Assembly: GCF_001015055.1 (NCBI RefSeq)
Contig: NZ_BBWZ01000018.1
Coordinates: 1-64,000 of the forward strand
Reading direction: 5' to 3'
Source: Aneurinibacillus tyrosinisolvens
GTDB lineage: Bacteria; Bacillota; Bacilli; Aneurinibacillales; Aneurinibacillaceae
DNA: 64,000 nucleotides
Each line of letters opens with the position of its first letter. The stretch's first letter is position 1. The notes beneath the pieces were generated by a model that saw only the letters and a list, made by a program, of their open reading frames with translations, was not told the origin of the DNA and did not search any database. This document shows positions 17,838 to 26,836 of the stretch, one piece after another. The position numbers and the translations under genes are program-made.

Positions 17838-18152
17838 TCAGTGAACCATATAACCGAATGACATAACCCAGATCGAGCCGCCGACAATCGTAATAACGAA
17901 AATAACACCAAGGATTAACGCCATTACATTGTACTTCGGACCTTCCCCTTCACGGATATGCATGAAGAAGAACAACTGGATCAAGAACTGAAGAACGGCC
18001 ATCACTAAGATCGAAACCACCGTCGCCATTGGGCTAATGACATGGTTTAATACAAGCACGATCGGAATGATGGAAAGGATAATCGACAGAACAAACCCGA
18101 TGACGTACGATTTTAATGAACCATGGTTTTCGTGGCTTTCGTGCTGTGACAT
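17838..18152 (-). CDS. qoxD: cytochrome aa3 quinol oxidase subunit IV
   Basis: 104 residues with three predicted TM helices (about 15-35, 43-63, 77-97) and an N-terminal His-rich stretch, the QoxD/CyoD layout. It is the small accessory subunit of the aa3-600 menaquinol oxidase in the cytoplasmic membrane. It follows qoxC with a 1-bp gap, the last gene of the minus-strand qoxABCD operon. The 3' flank up to 17788 contains only A-rich sequence with a poor hairpin. Confidence 0.9.
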   Translation of the reverse strand: MSQHESHENHGSLKSYVIGFVLSIILSIIPIVLVLNHVISPMATVVSILVMAVLQFLIQLFFFMHIREGEGPKYNVMALILGVIFVITIVGGSIWVMSFGYMVH

Positions 18153-18153
18153 C

Positions 18154-18747
18154 TTACATCACCCCCATCAGGTAAACAACAGTGAAGAGGAAAATCCACA
18201 CGGCGTCAAGGAAGTGCCAGTACAAGCTGATAATGGACACTTTACGCTTGGTTACATCGTTAATTCCATATCGCTTCAACTGAATCATAATGCCACACAT
18301 CCAGAAGAAACCAACGGTCACGTGCACACCGTGTGTTCCAACGAGCGTAAAGAAAGCGGAAAGGAATGCGCTTGTTGACATCGTCGCCCCTTCTCCTACC
18401 ATCTTCACAAACTCGCTAATTTCCAGCCCTACGAAGGCCAGACCAAGTGCAGCTGTAACCACTAACCAGCCAATCAGGCTTTTCAGCTTACCTTTATGCA
18501 TGGCCAGAACGGCAATTCCACTTGTAAAACTACTTGTTAATAGAATGAACGTTTCTGCCACAAACCCAGGAACCTCGAACAGTTCCTTGGCTGTAGGTCC
18601 ACCCGCTGTATGGGTGTGCAATACGGCATACGTTGCAAATAGAGTACCGAACAAAATACAGTCCGTTACAAGGAAAATCCAAAAACCTAATATTTTTAGA
18701 GAACTATCATGCTCATGATGTTCGTGATGGGATACAGCATGTTCCAT
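18154..18747 (-). CDS. qoxC: cytochrome aa3 quinol oxidase subunit III
   Basis: 197 residues with five predicted TM helices, the length of QoxC/CyoC. The N-terminus is His-rich (HHEHHEHD). HGVHVTVGFFW and WHFLDAVWIFLF are typical subunit III segments, including a conserved His in the last helix. Its ATG overlaps the qoxB stop by one base. It stabilises the catalytic subunit of the quinol oxidase. Confidence 0.95.
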   Translation of the reverse strand: MEHAVSHHEHHEHDSSLKILGFWIFLVTDCILFGTLFATYAVLHTHTAGGPTAKELFEVPGFVAETFILLTSSFTSGIAVLAMHKGKLKSLIGWLVVTAALGLAFVGLEISEFVKMVGEGATMSTSAFLSAFFTLVGTHGVHVTVGFFWMCGIMIQLKRYGINDVTKRKVSIISLYWHFLDAVWIFLFTVVYLMGVM

Positions 18748-20717
18748 TATACAACCCTCCCCACTGATGCTTCGGTACGTTCAATCTCATCAACAGGAAT
18801 GTAATAATCCGTATCATAGCTAAAGGAACGAGCGAAGAGGCAACCAAAAACCCCAAGGAGGCCGATAACGCCCATCCAAGTCCAGGTAAAGGTAAATCCA
18901 AAGCCGGCAATAAACCAGAATACAGCCATAACGAACGGAATTCCGGAGTTCTTCGGCATATGAATCGGTGCATATTGCACTTTTTCTTTCTTGTTACCTT
19001 GATTTTGTCTTTCCTTCTTCATCAACCACCATGCGTCCGCGCCCTTCGCTTCAGGAACCACAGCGAAGTTGTAAAGAGGCGCCGGAGATGGAATAGACCA
19101 TTCCAGTGTACGTCCGTCCCAAGGATCTCCTGTTAAATCACGTTCACCGTATTTAATGCTGTAAAGAATCTGCCATACCTGGAAGACGAATCCGATACCC
19201 ATGAGGAATGCCCCTACAGTAGACACAAGGTTAAGCGGTGCCCAGCCCATGTCCCAGCCATACGTATAAACACGGCGGGTCATTCCCATGAATCCTAATG
19301 CATACTGCGGCATAAAGCATACATAGAAACCGATATTCCATAACCAGAACGCCCATTTGCCAAGGCGGTCATTCAATTTAAATCCAAACATTTTTGGCCA
19401 CCAGTAGTACAGGCCGGCCAAATATCCGAACACAACCCCACCAATCAGTACCTGGTGGAAGTGGGCAATCAAGAAATAACTGTTATGATACTGGTAGTCT
19501 GCCGGAGCAACGGCCAGCATAACACCTGTCGCGCCACCGATAGCAAAACACGGAATAAACGCGAGCGTCCATAACATCGGCTGTGTTATCTGAATCCGTC
19601 CACGGTACATCGTAAACATCCAGTTAAATATTTTTACCCCAGTAGGGATACCAATTGCCATCGTTGATATCGCAAAGAACGTATTAACATCGGCTCCCGC
19701 ACCCATCGTGAAGAAGTGGTGAACCCAGGTGAAGTAAGCAACGACACTAATGAGCATCATGGAGAATACCATGGATGCGTAACCGAAAACGGTCTTTTTA
19801 GAGAACGTACTTACAACTTCGGAGAAAATACCGAAGGCCGGAAGAATAACGATATATACCTCAGGGTGACCCCACATCCAGATGAGGTTCACATACATCA
19901 TCGGGTTCCCGCCACCTGTCATGGTAAAGAAGTGAGCCCCAAAGTAACGGTCTATAAATAGTAAGGCAAGTGTTACTGTTAACACTGGGAATGCAAAAAT
20001 AATCAAAACACAGCTAGCCAATACTGACCATGTAAACAGCGGTGTCTTCATTAACTTCATGCCTGGTGCACGCATTTTTAAAATGGTCACGAGGAAGTTA
20101 ATCCCGGTAGCCAAACTACCGATACCGGAAATCTGAACACCCCAGATGTAAAAGTTCTGCCCTGGTCCCGGGCTAAAAGCGTTCTCGGACAACGGAGGAT
20201 AGCTGAGCCAACCCGCATCCGGAGAACCGCCGATGACAAAGGATAAGTTAAAGAGCATAGCTCCTAGGAAAAATAGCCAGAAACTTACGGAGTTCAAGAA
20301 CGGATACGCAACGTCCCGTGCTCCGATTTGAAGAGGAACAACAATATTAAACAGAGCAAACATAAATGGCATCGCCATGAACAAAATCATGATCGTACCA
20401 TGTGTTGTAAAAATTTCATTGTAGTGCTCTGATTCTAAGAAATGCATATTTGGGAATGCTAATTGCATACGCATTAAAAGGGCGTCTACCCCGCCACGGA
20501 ACAACATGAGCAGGGACGCTAGCAAATACATAATCCCAATTTTTTTATGGTCAACTGTTGTAATCCATTCGCGCCACAGCCATCCCCACAACTTAAAATA
20601 GGTGAGAACAAAAACAACGGCAACGCTGGCCAGCACGATGGAAACGTCTGCACCATAGATCATTGGGTCGCCCGTTACAAAGAAAGTGGACGCGAAAGAT
20701 TTGATGCTATCTAACAT
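18747..20717 (-). CDS. qoxB: cytochrome aa3 quinol oxidase subunit I
   Basis: 656 residues, catalytic subunit of the heme-copper oxidase. His ligands are visible: THGTIM for the low-spin heme, WGHPEVYI and WVHHFFTMG for CuB, and HFHQVLIGG for the two hemes. The WGHPEVY His-Tyr arrangement supports an A-type proton-pumping oxidase. It has about 14-15 TM helices. It reduces oxygen to water with quinol electrons. ATG with GGAAGGAGG upstream, 22 bp after qoxA. Confidence 0.97.
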   Translation of the reverse strand: MLDSIKSFASTFFVTGDPMIYGADVSIVLASVAVVFVLTYFKLWGWLWREWITTVDHKKIGIMYLLASLLMLFRGGVDALLMRMQLAFPNMHFLESEHYNEIFTTHGTIMILFMAMPFMFALFNIVVPLQIGARDVAYPFLNSVSFWLFFLGAMLFNLSFVIGGSPDAGWLSYPPLSENAFSPGPGQNFYIWGVQISGIGSLATGINFLVTILKMRAPGMKLMKTPLFTWSVLASCVLIIFAFPVLTVTLALLFIDRYFGAHFFTMTGGGNPMMYVNLIWMWGHPEVYIVILPAFGIFSEVVSTFSKKTVFGYASMVFSMMLISVVAYFTWVHHFFTMGAGADVNTFFAISTMAIGIPTGVKIFNWMFTMYRGRIQITQPMLWTLAFIPCFAIGGATGVMLAVAPADYQYHNSYFLIAHFHQVLIGGVVFGYLAGLYYWWPKMFGFKLNDRLGKWAFWLWNIGFYVCFMPQYALGFMGMTRRVYTYGWDMGWAPLNLVSTVGAFLMGIGFVFQVWQILYSIKYGERDLTGDPWDGRTLEWSIPSPAPLYNFAVVPEAKGADAWWLMKKERQNQGNKKEKVQYAPIHMPKNSGIPFVMAVFWFIAGFGFTFTWTWMGVIGLLGVFGCLFARSFSYDTDYYIPVDEIERTEASVGRVV

Positions 20718-20739
20718 GAGGTTTTCCTCCTTCCTTTCC

Positions 20740-21717
20740 CTAGTGGTTCATGTTCATGCCGGGCATATCGTGCCCGGACATATTGGACTGATTTTCATTC
20801 TGTTTCATCTCAGGGTTTTGACCATGCTCCATGCGCTGATTTGGCTGGCTAGGGCTGTGGTGGCTATTTTTGTTTACGATATATTCGAAAAGTCCCTTTT
20901 GATAAGATGAAAAGAAGATCTCGTTAGAAGTAGCTGGTTTGGCCAATTTTTCGTAGTCTTCTTTCGTCAACTGGGCTGCTCCTTCATGTTTTACCTGCTT
21001 CACCCAGGCATCAAACTCAGCTTGTGGTTTAGCTACTACCTTAAATCGCATGTCAGCGAACCCTTTCCCGGAGAAGTTGGCACCCGATCCGAAGTATTCA
21101 CCCGGCTTGTCCGCTTGAAGCCAAAGCTTCATGGCCATTCCACCCATGGTATACTTCTGTCCACCTAGTTGTGGAATCCAGAAGGAGTTCATTGGAGCAT
21201 CCGATGTTAGTACAAAATTAACAGGAACACCTGTTGGGATTTCAAGATGGTTCACTGTTGCAATCCCTTGCTCCGGATATTGGAACAACCATTTCCAATC
21301 CAGGGATGTAACCTGAACGGTTATCGGCTTACTATGCGCTGCAACCGCCGTCGGTTTTTCCAGCGCATACGTATCTCTCGCTGTATAATAACCGAGAACA
21401 GCGATGATGAGAATCGGAATCCCCCACCAAATAGTTTCAAGCACCTTACTATCCGCCCAATCGGGGGTATACGGTGCTTTGTTTCCTGGTGTATCCCGGA
21501 ACCGATAAATAATATACGCGAAAATAATCAGAACAGGAATAATGACAATGGCACACAGAATGATGGAAATCCAAATGAGGTTCATTTGTGTTTCACCAAC
21601 GGGTCCTTTTGGATCGAGAACAATATACTTACTATTCTCACATCCGGCCAATAATACTGTTGCCAAGGCTGCCATAGCAAATACAATGATTCGATTTAGC
21701 AGAGCTTGTTTCTTCAC
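20740..21717 (-). CDS. qoxA: cytochrome aa3 quinol oxidase subunit II (lipoprotein)
   Basis: 325 residues. A lipobox (VLLAGC, Cys26) marks a lipoprotein; two TM helices and a periplasmic-side cupredoxin domain follow. The CuA ligands are gone: the usual Cys-bearing loop reads YFGSGANFSGKGF, so this is a quinol, not cytochrome c, oxidase. Unusual feature: the C-terminal ~40 residues are rich in Met, His, Gln and Asn (ending SGHDMPGMNMNH), which resembles copper-binding tails. GTG start with GGAGATG upstream. First gene of the qox operon. Confidence 0.95.
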   Translation of the reverse strand: MKKQALLNRIIVFAMAALATVLLAGCENSKYIVLDPKGPVGETQMNLIWISIILCAIVIIPVLIIFAYIIYRFRDTPGNKAPYTPDWADSKVLETIWWGIPILIIAVLGYYTARDTYALEKPTAVAAHSKPITVQVTSLDWKWLFQYPEQGIATVNHLEIPTGVPVNFVLTSDAPMNSFWIPQLGGQKYTMGGMAMKLWLQADKPGEYFGSGANFSGKGFADMRFKVVAKPQAEFDAWVKQVKHEGAAQLTKEDYEKLAKPATSNEIFFSSYQKGLFEYIVNKNSHHSPSQPNQRMEHGQNPEMKQNENQSNMSGHDMPGMNMNH

Positions 21718-22130
21718 CTTGTTTCATCTCCTCTCCTACCCAATCCACCTAAAATTTAATGATAATGGCCTGTTTGATTTGTGGACAAATGAAAAACAGG
21801 ATAAAATTGTTCTTGTAACGTTACTATAATATCAAAAATATCTAAGATGATCATAGTGCAATTACTGGTTACGACAAATTTCACTGTTTCGTCACAATTT
21901 GATTCATAAAACTTTCACTTTTTGTCCACAAAATTGCTATCTTTTTCAATTAATAGGCTATCATTATCTACAACCACGTTACTATCGACATAAAACTACA
22001 CATAACGTATATTTTTGCACTTTACCGGCGAATCTGCAACAAAAAAAATGAAGGCCCCCTAAGAGCTGATCATAATCTCCCGGGAAACCCCTTTACCTCT
22101 CTTGGCATGTATTTAGTTGTTTTCCTTCCC
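21718..22130. promoter_or_regulatory. qox promoter region with palindrome at the start site
   Basis: 413 bp without a gene. On the minus strand an extended -10 (TGATATTAT, complement 21826-21834) is followed directly by the perfect 10-bp palindrome GTAACGTTAC (21815-21824), near the expected transcription start. Further upstream are TTGTGAC and AGTGAAA elements (around 21880-21900) of the type bound by respiratory regulators, but no exact Fnr, Rex or ResD site was matched. The left part near 22050-22130 holds only a poor hairpin beyond the tdh stop. Confidence 0.4.
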
Positions 22131-23093
22131 CTACTTTGCACCTGTAAGGCTTAAATTCTGGCCGAGCTTTACAAGCATCTCCTGCGTCATTTTTTCCAGG
22201 TTGTATTCTGCTTTAAAGCCCCATTCCTCTATGGCCGCTGTCGCATCAATCGAATTTGGCCAGCTTTCCGCAATCGCCTGGCGTGCAGGATCCACGTTGT
22301 AATGCATCTTGAAATTCGGAATGTGTTTCCGGATTTCAGAAGCGAGCTGCTCCGGCTCAAGACTCATCGCTGTTACATTGAAGGCATTACGGTGCTTCAG
22401 CTTCGATGCATCGGCTTCCATCAATGCAATAATCGCATTCAGCGCATCCGGCATATACATCATATCCATGTACGTACCCTTCGCTATATAGGATGTATAT
22501 TCCCCCTGCTTAATCGCTTCATAATAAATCTCTACCGCGTAATCTGTCGTTCCGCCTCCTGGAGGCGTAATACAGGAGATAAGCCCTGGGAAGCGAAGCC
22601 CTCTCGTATCGACACCGAACTTATGGTAGTAATAATCACAAAGCAGTTCACCGGATACTTTATTTACCCCGTACATTGTTGTCGGTCTCTGGATCGTTTC
22701 CTGGGGCGTGCGGTCTTTCGGTGTGGCCGGGCCAAACGCACCAATCGAGCTTGGTGTAAAAAACTGGCACCGGAGCTCTCTTGCTACTTCAAGTGCGTTA
22801 ATGAGCCCGCCCATGTTCAGATTCCATGCCAGAAGCGGCCGGGCTTCCGCTGTTGCTGATAGTAACGCTGCCAGGTGAACCACCGTATCCACCTGATGTC
22901 TTTTCGCGATTTCAAACATCGCTTTCTCATCAGTCACGTCGAGAATTTCAAACGGACCAGAATGGACAACATCGCTTTCGCTCTTGCGGATGTCTGTCGC
23001 GATAACGTTATCGGCGCCGTAGCTGTCCCTCATCTTCATAACGAGTTCCGAACCAATTTGCCCTAACGACCCGGTAACCAGAATTTTTTTCAT
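22131..23093 (-). CDS. tdh: L-threonine 3-dehydrogenase, short-chain (epimerase-like) type
   Basis: 320 residues of the extended SDR family. NAD motif GSLGQIG (residues 8-14), [10 protein letters not shown], a [10 protein letters not shown] catalytic Ser segment, and YGVNK (Tyr-x-x-x-Lys). The combination with PETIQRP and FRGL-type segments matches the UDP-galactose-epimerase-like threonine dehydrogenases. It oxidises threonine to 2-amino-3-ketobutyrate. The downstream partner enzyme, kbl, is encoded 12 bp upstream in the same operon, so the pair converts Thr to Gly and acetyl-CoA. Confidence 0.9.
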   Translation of the reverse strand: MKKILVTGSLGQIGSELVMKMRDSYGADNVIATDIRKSESDVVHSGPFEILDVTDEKAMFEIAKRHQVDTVVHLAALLSATAEARPLLAWNLNMGGLINALEVARELRCQFFTPSSIGAFGPATPKDRTPQETIQRPTTMYGVNKVSGELLCDYYYHKFGVDTRGLRFPGLISCITPPGGGTTDYAVEIYYEAIKQGEYTSYIAKGTYMDMMYMPDALNAIIALMEADASKLKHRNAFNVTAMSLEPEQLASEIRKHIPNFKMHYNVDPARQAIAESWPNSIDATAAIEEWGFKAEYNLEKMTQEMLVKLGQNLSLTGAK

Positions 23094-23105
23094 CGCTGTG
23101 CCTCC

Positions 23106-24299
23106 CTAGTAGCTAATTCCCATCTCTTTCCCCACTTTTTCATAAATGGATAATGCCCGGTTCAGCATTTCTTTCGTATGTGCTGCTGACGGCATATTTC
23201 GAACCCGGCCTGTTCCCTGCGCTACTGTCGGGAATACGATCGCTTTTGCGTACACGCCTTCCTGATATAATCGTTTGCTGAACTCCTGGGTTTTTACTTC
23301 CTCACCTATAATGCAAGGGGTAATGGGAGTTCCGCTGTTGCCGATATTAAAGCCGAGTTCTTTCAGGCCTTTCTTCAAGTAGTTTCCGTTATCCCACAGT
23401 CTATCGTGGAGTTCAGTGCTTTCCATAAGAATGTCAATTGCCTTGATACACGCGGCAACATCACCCGGCGTTAACGAAGTGGAGAATAAGAAGGGCCTGC
23501 TTCTCACTTTCAGCCAATCAATTAAATCCTGTCTTCCCGCGACATAACCGCCGACAACCCCAATGGCTTTGGACAGCGTTCCGATTTGAAAGTCGACTTT
23601 ATCGGACAGCCCGAAGTGTTTCACGGTTCCGGCTCCCTTGCCTAATACACCCGAACCATGTGCGTCATCTACATAGGTAATAAGGTCGAATTCTTCTGCG
23701 ATTTTTACGATTTCAGGAAGCTTTGCAACATCCCCATCCATCGAGAAGACTCCATCTGTAATGACCATTATTTTTTTATACAGGCCGGATTCCTTTGCTT
23801 CCTTAGCCTTTGCTCTTAAATCAGCCATATCGGAATGGTTATATCTGATGATTTTGGCTCCGGATAGTCTGCATCCATCAATGATCGAAGCATGGTTTAG
23901 CTCATCCGACAGAATAGCATCCTCTTTATTCATAACAGCAGAAATAGCAGCCATATTGCAGTTAAAGCCGGATTGGTAGGCAATCGCGGCTTCCGTATGT
24001 TTAAAGGCCGCCAGCTTTTCCTCAAGCTTCACGTGCAGTTCTAACGTTCCGTTAATCGTTCTTACAGCCCCGGCCCCTACCCCGTATTTCTGAATCGCTT
24101 GAGCGGCAGCCTCTTTCAGCCTTTCGTCCGTCGCCAACCCCAAATAGTTGTTGGATGACAGGTTAACGAGCTCTTTTCCTGCGATTTTAATCATCGGACC
24201 GTTCGGACTTTCCAGCGGATCAATGACATTGTATAAACCCTTGCTTTTTAAATCCTGCAAATTTTCGCTTAAAAAACGCTCAAGCACCTTACTTGCCAT
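23106..24299 (-). CDS. kbl: 2-amino-3-ketobutyrate CoA ligase (glycine C-acetyltransferase)
   Basis: 397 residues from ATG 24299, which has GGGAGG upstream; a longer in-frame extension to 24416 adds an atypical N-terminus and was rejected. Fold-type I PLP enzyme: [32 protein letters not shown], and [12 protein letters not shown] with the PLP Lys. It cleaves 2-amino-3-ketobutyrate with CoA to glycine and acetyl-CoA. First gene of the tdh-kbl operon. Length and motifs are typical. Confidence 0.95.
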   Translation of the reverse strand: MASKVLERFLSENLQDLKSKGLYNVIDPLESPNGPMIKIAGKELVNLSSNNYLGLATDERLKEAAAQAIQKYGVGAGAVRTINGTLELHVKLEEKLAAFKHTEAAIAYQSGFNCNMAAISAVMNKEDAILSDELNHASIIDGCRLSGAKIIRYNHSDMADLRAKAKEAKESGLYKKIMVITDGVFSMDGDVAKLPEIVKIAEEFDLITYVDDAHGSGVLGKGAGTVKHFGLSDKVDFQIGTLSKAIGVVGGYVAGRQDLIDWLKVRSRPFLFSTSLTPGDVAACIKAIDILMESTELHDRLWDNGNYLKKGLKELGFNIGNSGTPITPCIIGEEVKTQEFSKRLYQEGVYAKAIVFPTVAQGTGRVRNMPSAAHTKEMLNRALSIYEKVGKEMGISY

Positions 24300-24627
24300 A
24301 TCGATTCCTCCCTGTATGTATTGTTTAACGTCCGTTTTAGTTAATAGGAAAATAATAACCACGTATATCCTGCCAGAATTGTAATTCTCATATAAACACG
24401 TGTCCATTCCACACAAACAAAGAAAAACGGAATAAATCCTTTAAAATCAAGATTATTTGTTACTTATAATAGCACATTTTTTGCAAAATGTACATACCGT
24501 GAGGACATGAAAACCAAACCTTCTTCTCCTTTTTCTGATCCTATCTCTACTCTCCATTCTGCCCAAATTGGAATCGATAAGCCGTTGTATTATAATGGTA
24601 GCTATCACACGAAAAAGGGGATTATCC
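24300..24627. promoter_or_regulatory. divergent promoter region kbl / ywbE
   Basis: 328 bp. For ywbE a near-ideal sigma-A promoter is visible: TTGGAA (24568-24573), a 17-bp spacer, TATAAT (24591-24596), then AAAAGGGG before ATG 24628. Near 24470-24490 is an inverted repeat ACATTTT/AAAATGT on the kbl side, purpose unknown. I could not settle a kbl promoter. Confidence 0.7.
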
Positions 24628-24825
24628 ATGAACGGACAGCATCGCGCCAACATTTCTCCGGGCCTTCAGGTGGATATCGTACTGAAGAAAGACCAGAGAA
24701 CCGGGGCAACAACCCGGGGAGTTGTAAAAGACATTCTAACGAATTCAAGCTTTCACCCCCACGGCATTAAAGTGCGGCTGCAAGATGGCCAGGTAGGCAG
24801 GGTAAAGGAAATTATAAAACAATAG
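24628..24825 (+). CDS. ywbE: YwbE family protein
   Basis: 65 residues, the full YwbE (DUF2196) length, with the pattern PGLQVDIVLKKDQRTG, LTNSSFHPHGIKVRLQDGQVGRVK. It resembles a small SH3/KOW-like beta-barrel of unknown function. ATG 24628 is preceded by AAAAAGGGG. A separate transcription unit with its own clear promoter. Longer upstream starts have no ribosome site. Confidence 0.9.
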   Translation: MNGQHRANISPGLQVDIVLKKDQRTGATTRGVVKDILTNSSFHPHGIKVRLQDGQVGRVKEIIKQ

Positions 24826-24861
24826 CTGTCTTGCAAAAAACGGCGTAGGGGCTTTGGACAT

Positions 24862-24902
24862 AGAACAGCCCGAGTTGCGGATCCAGCAACCCGGGCTGTT
24901 CT
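24862..24902. terminator. long perfect hairpin between convergent genes
   Basis: Inverted repeat AGAACAGCCCG-GTTGC / GCAAC-CGGGCTGTTCT, a 17-bp stem with one mismatch and a 7-base loop. It lies between ywbE (plus) and the SDR gene (minus). Neither side has a good U-tract, so it may work as a bidirectional stop or processing signal. Confidence 0.5.
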
Positions 24903-24915
24903 CAGTTCTTTGGTG

Positions 24916-25856
24916 TTATACCGCTTTTAAATGCTCAATCGTCTTTTTAATTCCCTCTTCATAAGGAGTTTTCGGCAGGGGGCCAATCAAAGCCTCGTAT
25001 TTCTCGCCGCTTAACACAACAGGCTCCTCTGTTAAGTACATCATTTCTACAACTTCCCGCATCATTGGGTTAAAGAGCCCTGCCAAAGCCATCATAGTTC
25101 TGCCAACCGTTCCTACCCGCTTCTGATACCCTGTTATCTTTCTTACAATCGATATAATCTCTTCCCCGGTAATAACTCCCGCTCCGGGTATATTCCAGCA
25201 CTGCCCGTAGCTTCCTCTCGGAGCGCCAGCTCTACAATTGCCCTTGCACCATCCGGCGTAAAAATATATTCTCTCGGGATTGACTGCTTTCCAATGAACA
25301 TCGCTGATTTGTTTTGTACAACCGCCTGAAAGGTGTGGTGAAGCAGCGTATTTTCAGCGTTCGGGCCGTAAAAATCCGGAAAGTGTGCGATGAATGTAGG
25401 TGTTCCCTGCCCGTGGGCGCTTTTCACCGTCTCCTCAAGCTGCATGCGGATTTTTCCTTTTTTTGTATGCGGCTGCTTTTTCATATCTTCGCTAACCTTC
25501 TGACCTTTGCTTCTTCCGTATGCGTATATGTTATCAACGAGCGCCACCTTAGCGCCTGTTTCCCGGGCTACCTTTAGTATAAGGTCCATTAAAATAGGAT
25601 GCCTTTCCTCCCAATCCGGGTATGGGATGCCAACGGAATGGAAAATGACATCCGCACCTGCACAGGCTTTTCGTAAATCGTCTGCTTGATAAACATCTCC
25701 CGAATATACGCTGACAAGTTCTACCCCGCTGAACAACCTATTTAATTTGTCCTTTGTGCGGGCGAAAGCAACCGTCTCAATCCCCCTTGAAACCAGTTCA
25801 TTTACAATGGCACAACCCATGCCGCCTGACGCTCCGAGAACAACTGCTTTTTTCAT
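24916..25856 (-). pseudogene. NAD-dependent epimerase/dehydratase (SDR), frameshifted
   Basis: From ATG 25856 (AAAGGAGGATGG upstream) the reading frame gives a Rossmann N-terminus (VVLGASGGMG), VIFHSVGIPYP and a YGRSKG catalytic segment. It then diverges near 25,200. A single-base shift restores an SDR C-terminus (WNIPGAGVITGEEI then LFNPMMREV) to a stop at 24916-24918. The intact protein would be about 313 residues. The simplest repair is one missing C in a GGCCAG sequence. The gene follows a TetR regulator and is preceded by that regulator's presumed operator. Whether the indel is real or a sequence error is open. Confidence 0.7.
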
Positions 25857-25871
25857 AACCATCCTCCTTTT

Positions 25872-25890
25872 ATTAACCACTGTTCAATTA
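25872..25890 (-). promoter_or_regulatory. putative TetR operator, copy 1
   Basis: The 19-bp sequence ATTAACCACTGTTCAATTA appears identically here and at 26497-26515. It is an imperfect palindrome (ATTGAAC on one arm, GGTTAAT on the other around AGT in minus orientation). This copy sits just before the SDR gene. The identical copy ahead of tetR makes an autoregulated TetR site the likely explanation. Confidence 0.6.
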
Positions 25891-25904
25891 ATGGACAAAA
25901 AAAT

Positions 25905-26477
25905 TCACTGTACACTTTTTAAAATAAATTGCACGTGTGCTTTGGCTAATGATTCTACATCCTTAAATGTCTGGCCTGATTTACAATAATGCGACACAAA
26001 ACCATGTAAGGATAAAAACATAGACCAGATTACCGCAGGCGTAGTTTTTCTGTCAGTTAATATAAAAATAGCCTGCGCAAATTTCTCATAGCTTTCGTTT
26101 GGCCCCTCTGCGAGGTAGCTTTTTACTTCGCTATCTTTCACCAAAAACATAATTTCATAATGGCTTTGATTTACCAATCCAAACTCAATAAAACCGAGCA
26201 GAACATTTTCTAACTTTGTCTGTTGAGCCATTGCCTCTTCTGCCATGGTTCCTTCGAGCTTTTGATCCAACAGGGAGAAATCCCGGCGAACGAGTGTATA
26301 GAATAGCTCCGCCTTATTTTTAAAGTGGTAGTAAATGGCGCCATGGCTGTATCCCAGCACGTTAGCGAGCTGTCTCATCGATACATGCTGGTAGCCTTTC
26401 TGCACGAATAAATCTCTCGCTGCATCCAGTATGATTTCTTTGGTTAACTCCTGCTCTACTGCTTTTCTGGCTGCCAA
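25905..26477 (-). CDS. TetR-family transcriptional regulator
   Basis: About 190 residues. The N-terminal helix-turn-helix is clear: ILDAARDLFVQKGYQHVSMRQLA then YSHGAIYYHFKNKAELF. The C-terminal ligand domain is not assignable. I chose a TTG at 26477 with AAGAGGTG upstream; the longer frame to 26579 would add a hydrophobic segment and would run through the presumed operator at 26497-26515. It is followed by the SDR gene, with the same operator between. It is probably an autorepressor that also controls the SDR gene; the effector is unknown. Confidence 0.85.
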   Translation of the reverse strand: MAARKAVEQELTKEIILDAARDLFVQKGYQHVSMRQLANVLGYSHGAIYYHFKNKAELFYTLVRRDFSLLDQKLEGTMAEEAMAQQTKLENVLLGFIEFGLVNQSHYEIMFLVKDSEVKSYLAEGPNESYEKFAQAIFILTDRKTTPAVIWSMFLSLHGFVSHYCKSGQTFKDVESLAKAHVQFILKSVQ

Positions 26478-26496
26478 GTCTAACACCTCTTCATCA

Positions 26497-26515
26497 ATTA
26501 ACCACTGTTCAATTA
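26497..26515 (-). promoter_or_regulatory. putative TetR operator, copy 2
   Basis: Second identical copy of the 19-bp element, 19 bp upstream of the chosen tetR start. An operator overlapping the promoter of its own repressor is the normal TetR arrangement. Confidence 0.6.
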
Positions 26516-26612
26516 CTAATAAGATGATAATACCAGTTATCCCCAATGCAGTCAATATGTAATCCATACAGCTTTGCAAATCTACCTGTTGAAATTGAAT
26601 TGTGGTTTTTCG

Positions 26613-26724
26613 TCAGTATAGAAACGGGATAAGCCGCCATATTCGTTTGCGATATTCTTCATAGTCCCCTTGAAATTGTGAGGCAAGCGCTGTTTCTTCA
26701 ACACGAATGCGATATCCATATGCT
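26613..26724 (-). pseudogene. remnant of an isoprenylcysteine methyltransferase-like gene (C-terminus)
   Basis: Minus-strand translation yields GYRIRVEETALASQFQGDYE followed by EYRKRIWRLIPFLY and a stop at 26613-26615. This is the C-terminal signature of ICMT/PEMT-type membrane methyltransferases (E-rich turn, EY-x-x-Y, RLIP). Upstream the frame runs into two stops within 15 codons, so only about 35 residues remain. It lies upstream of tetR and may be the decayed original neighbour of this locus. Confidence 0.55.
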
Positions 26725-26836
26725 GTTTATCAGTGCAGCATTTGCAATGCATTTTTGCCATTATCCGCTTTCGTACAGTCAGCCGCCTCTAAATTGACAT
26801 AGTATAACGGAGATACTTACACGTAGAGGTGAAGAC

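Noticed and set aside
21811..21826. CcpA cre site in the qox promoter
   Set aside because: The palindrome lacks the spacing base of cre (TGTAACG instead of TGTAAnCG), so it is not a cre match.
24300..24416. 39-residue N-terminal extension of kbl
   Set aside because: KBL family starts at the MASKVLER position, with GGGAGG before ATG 24299.
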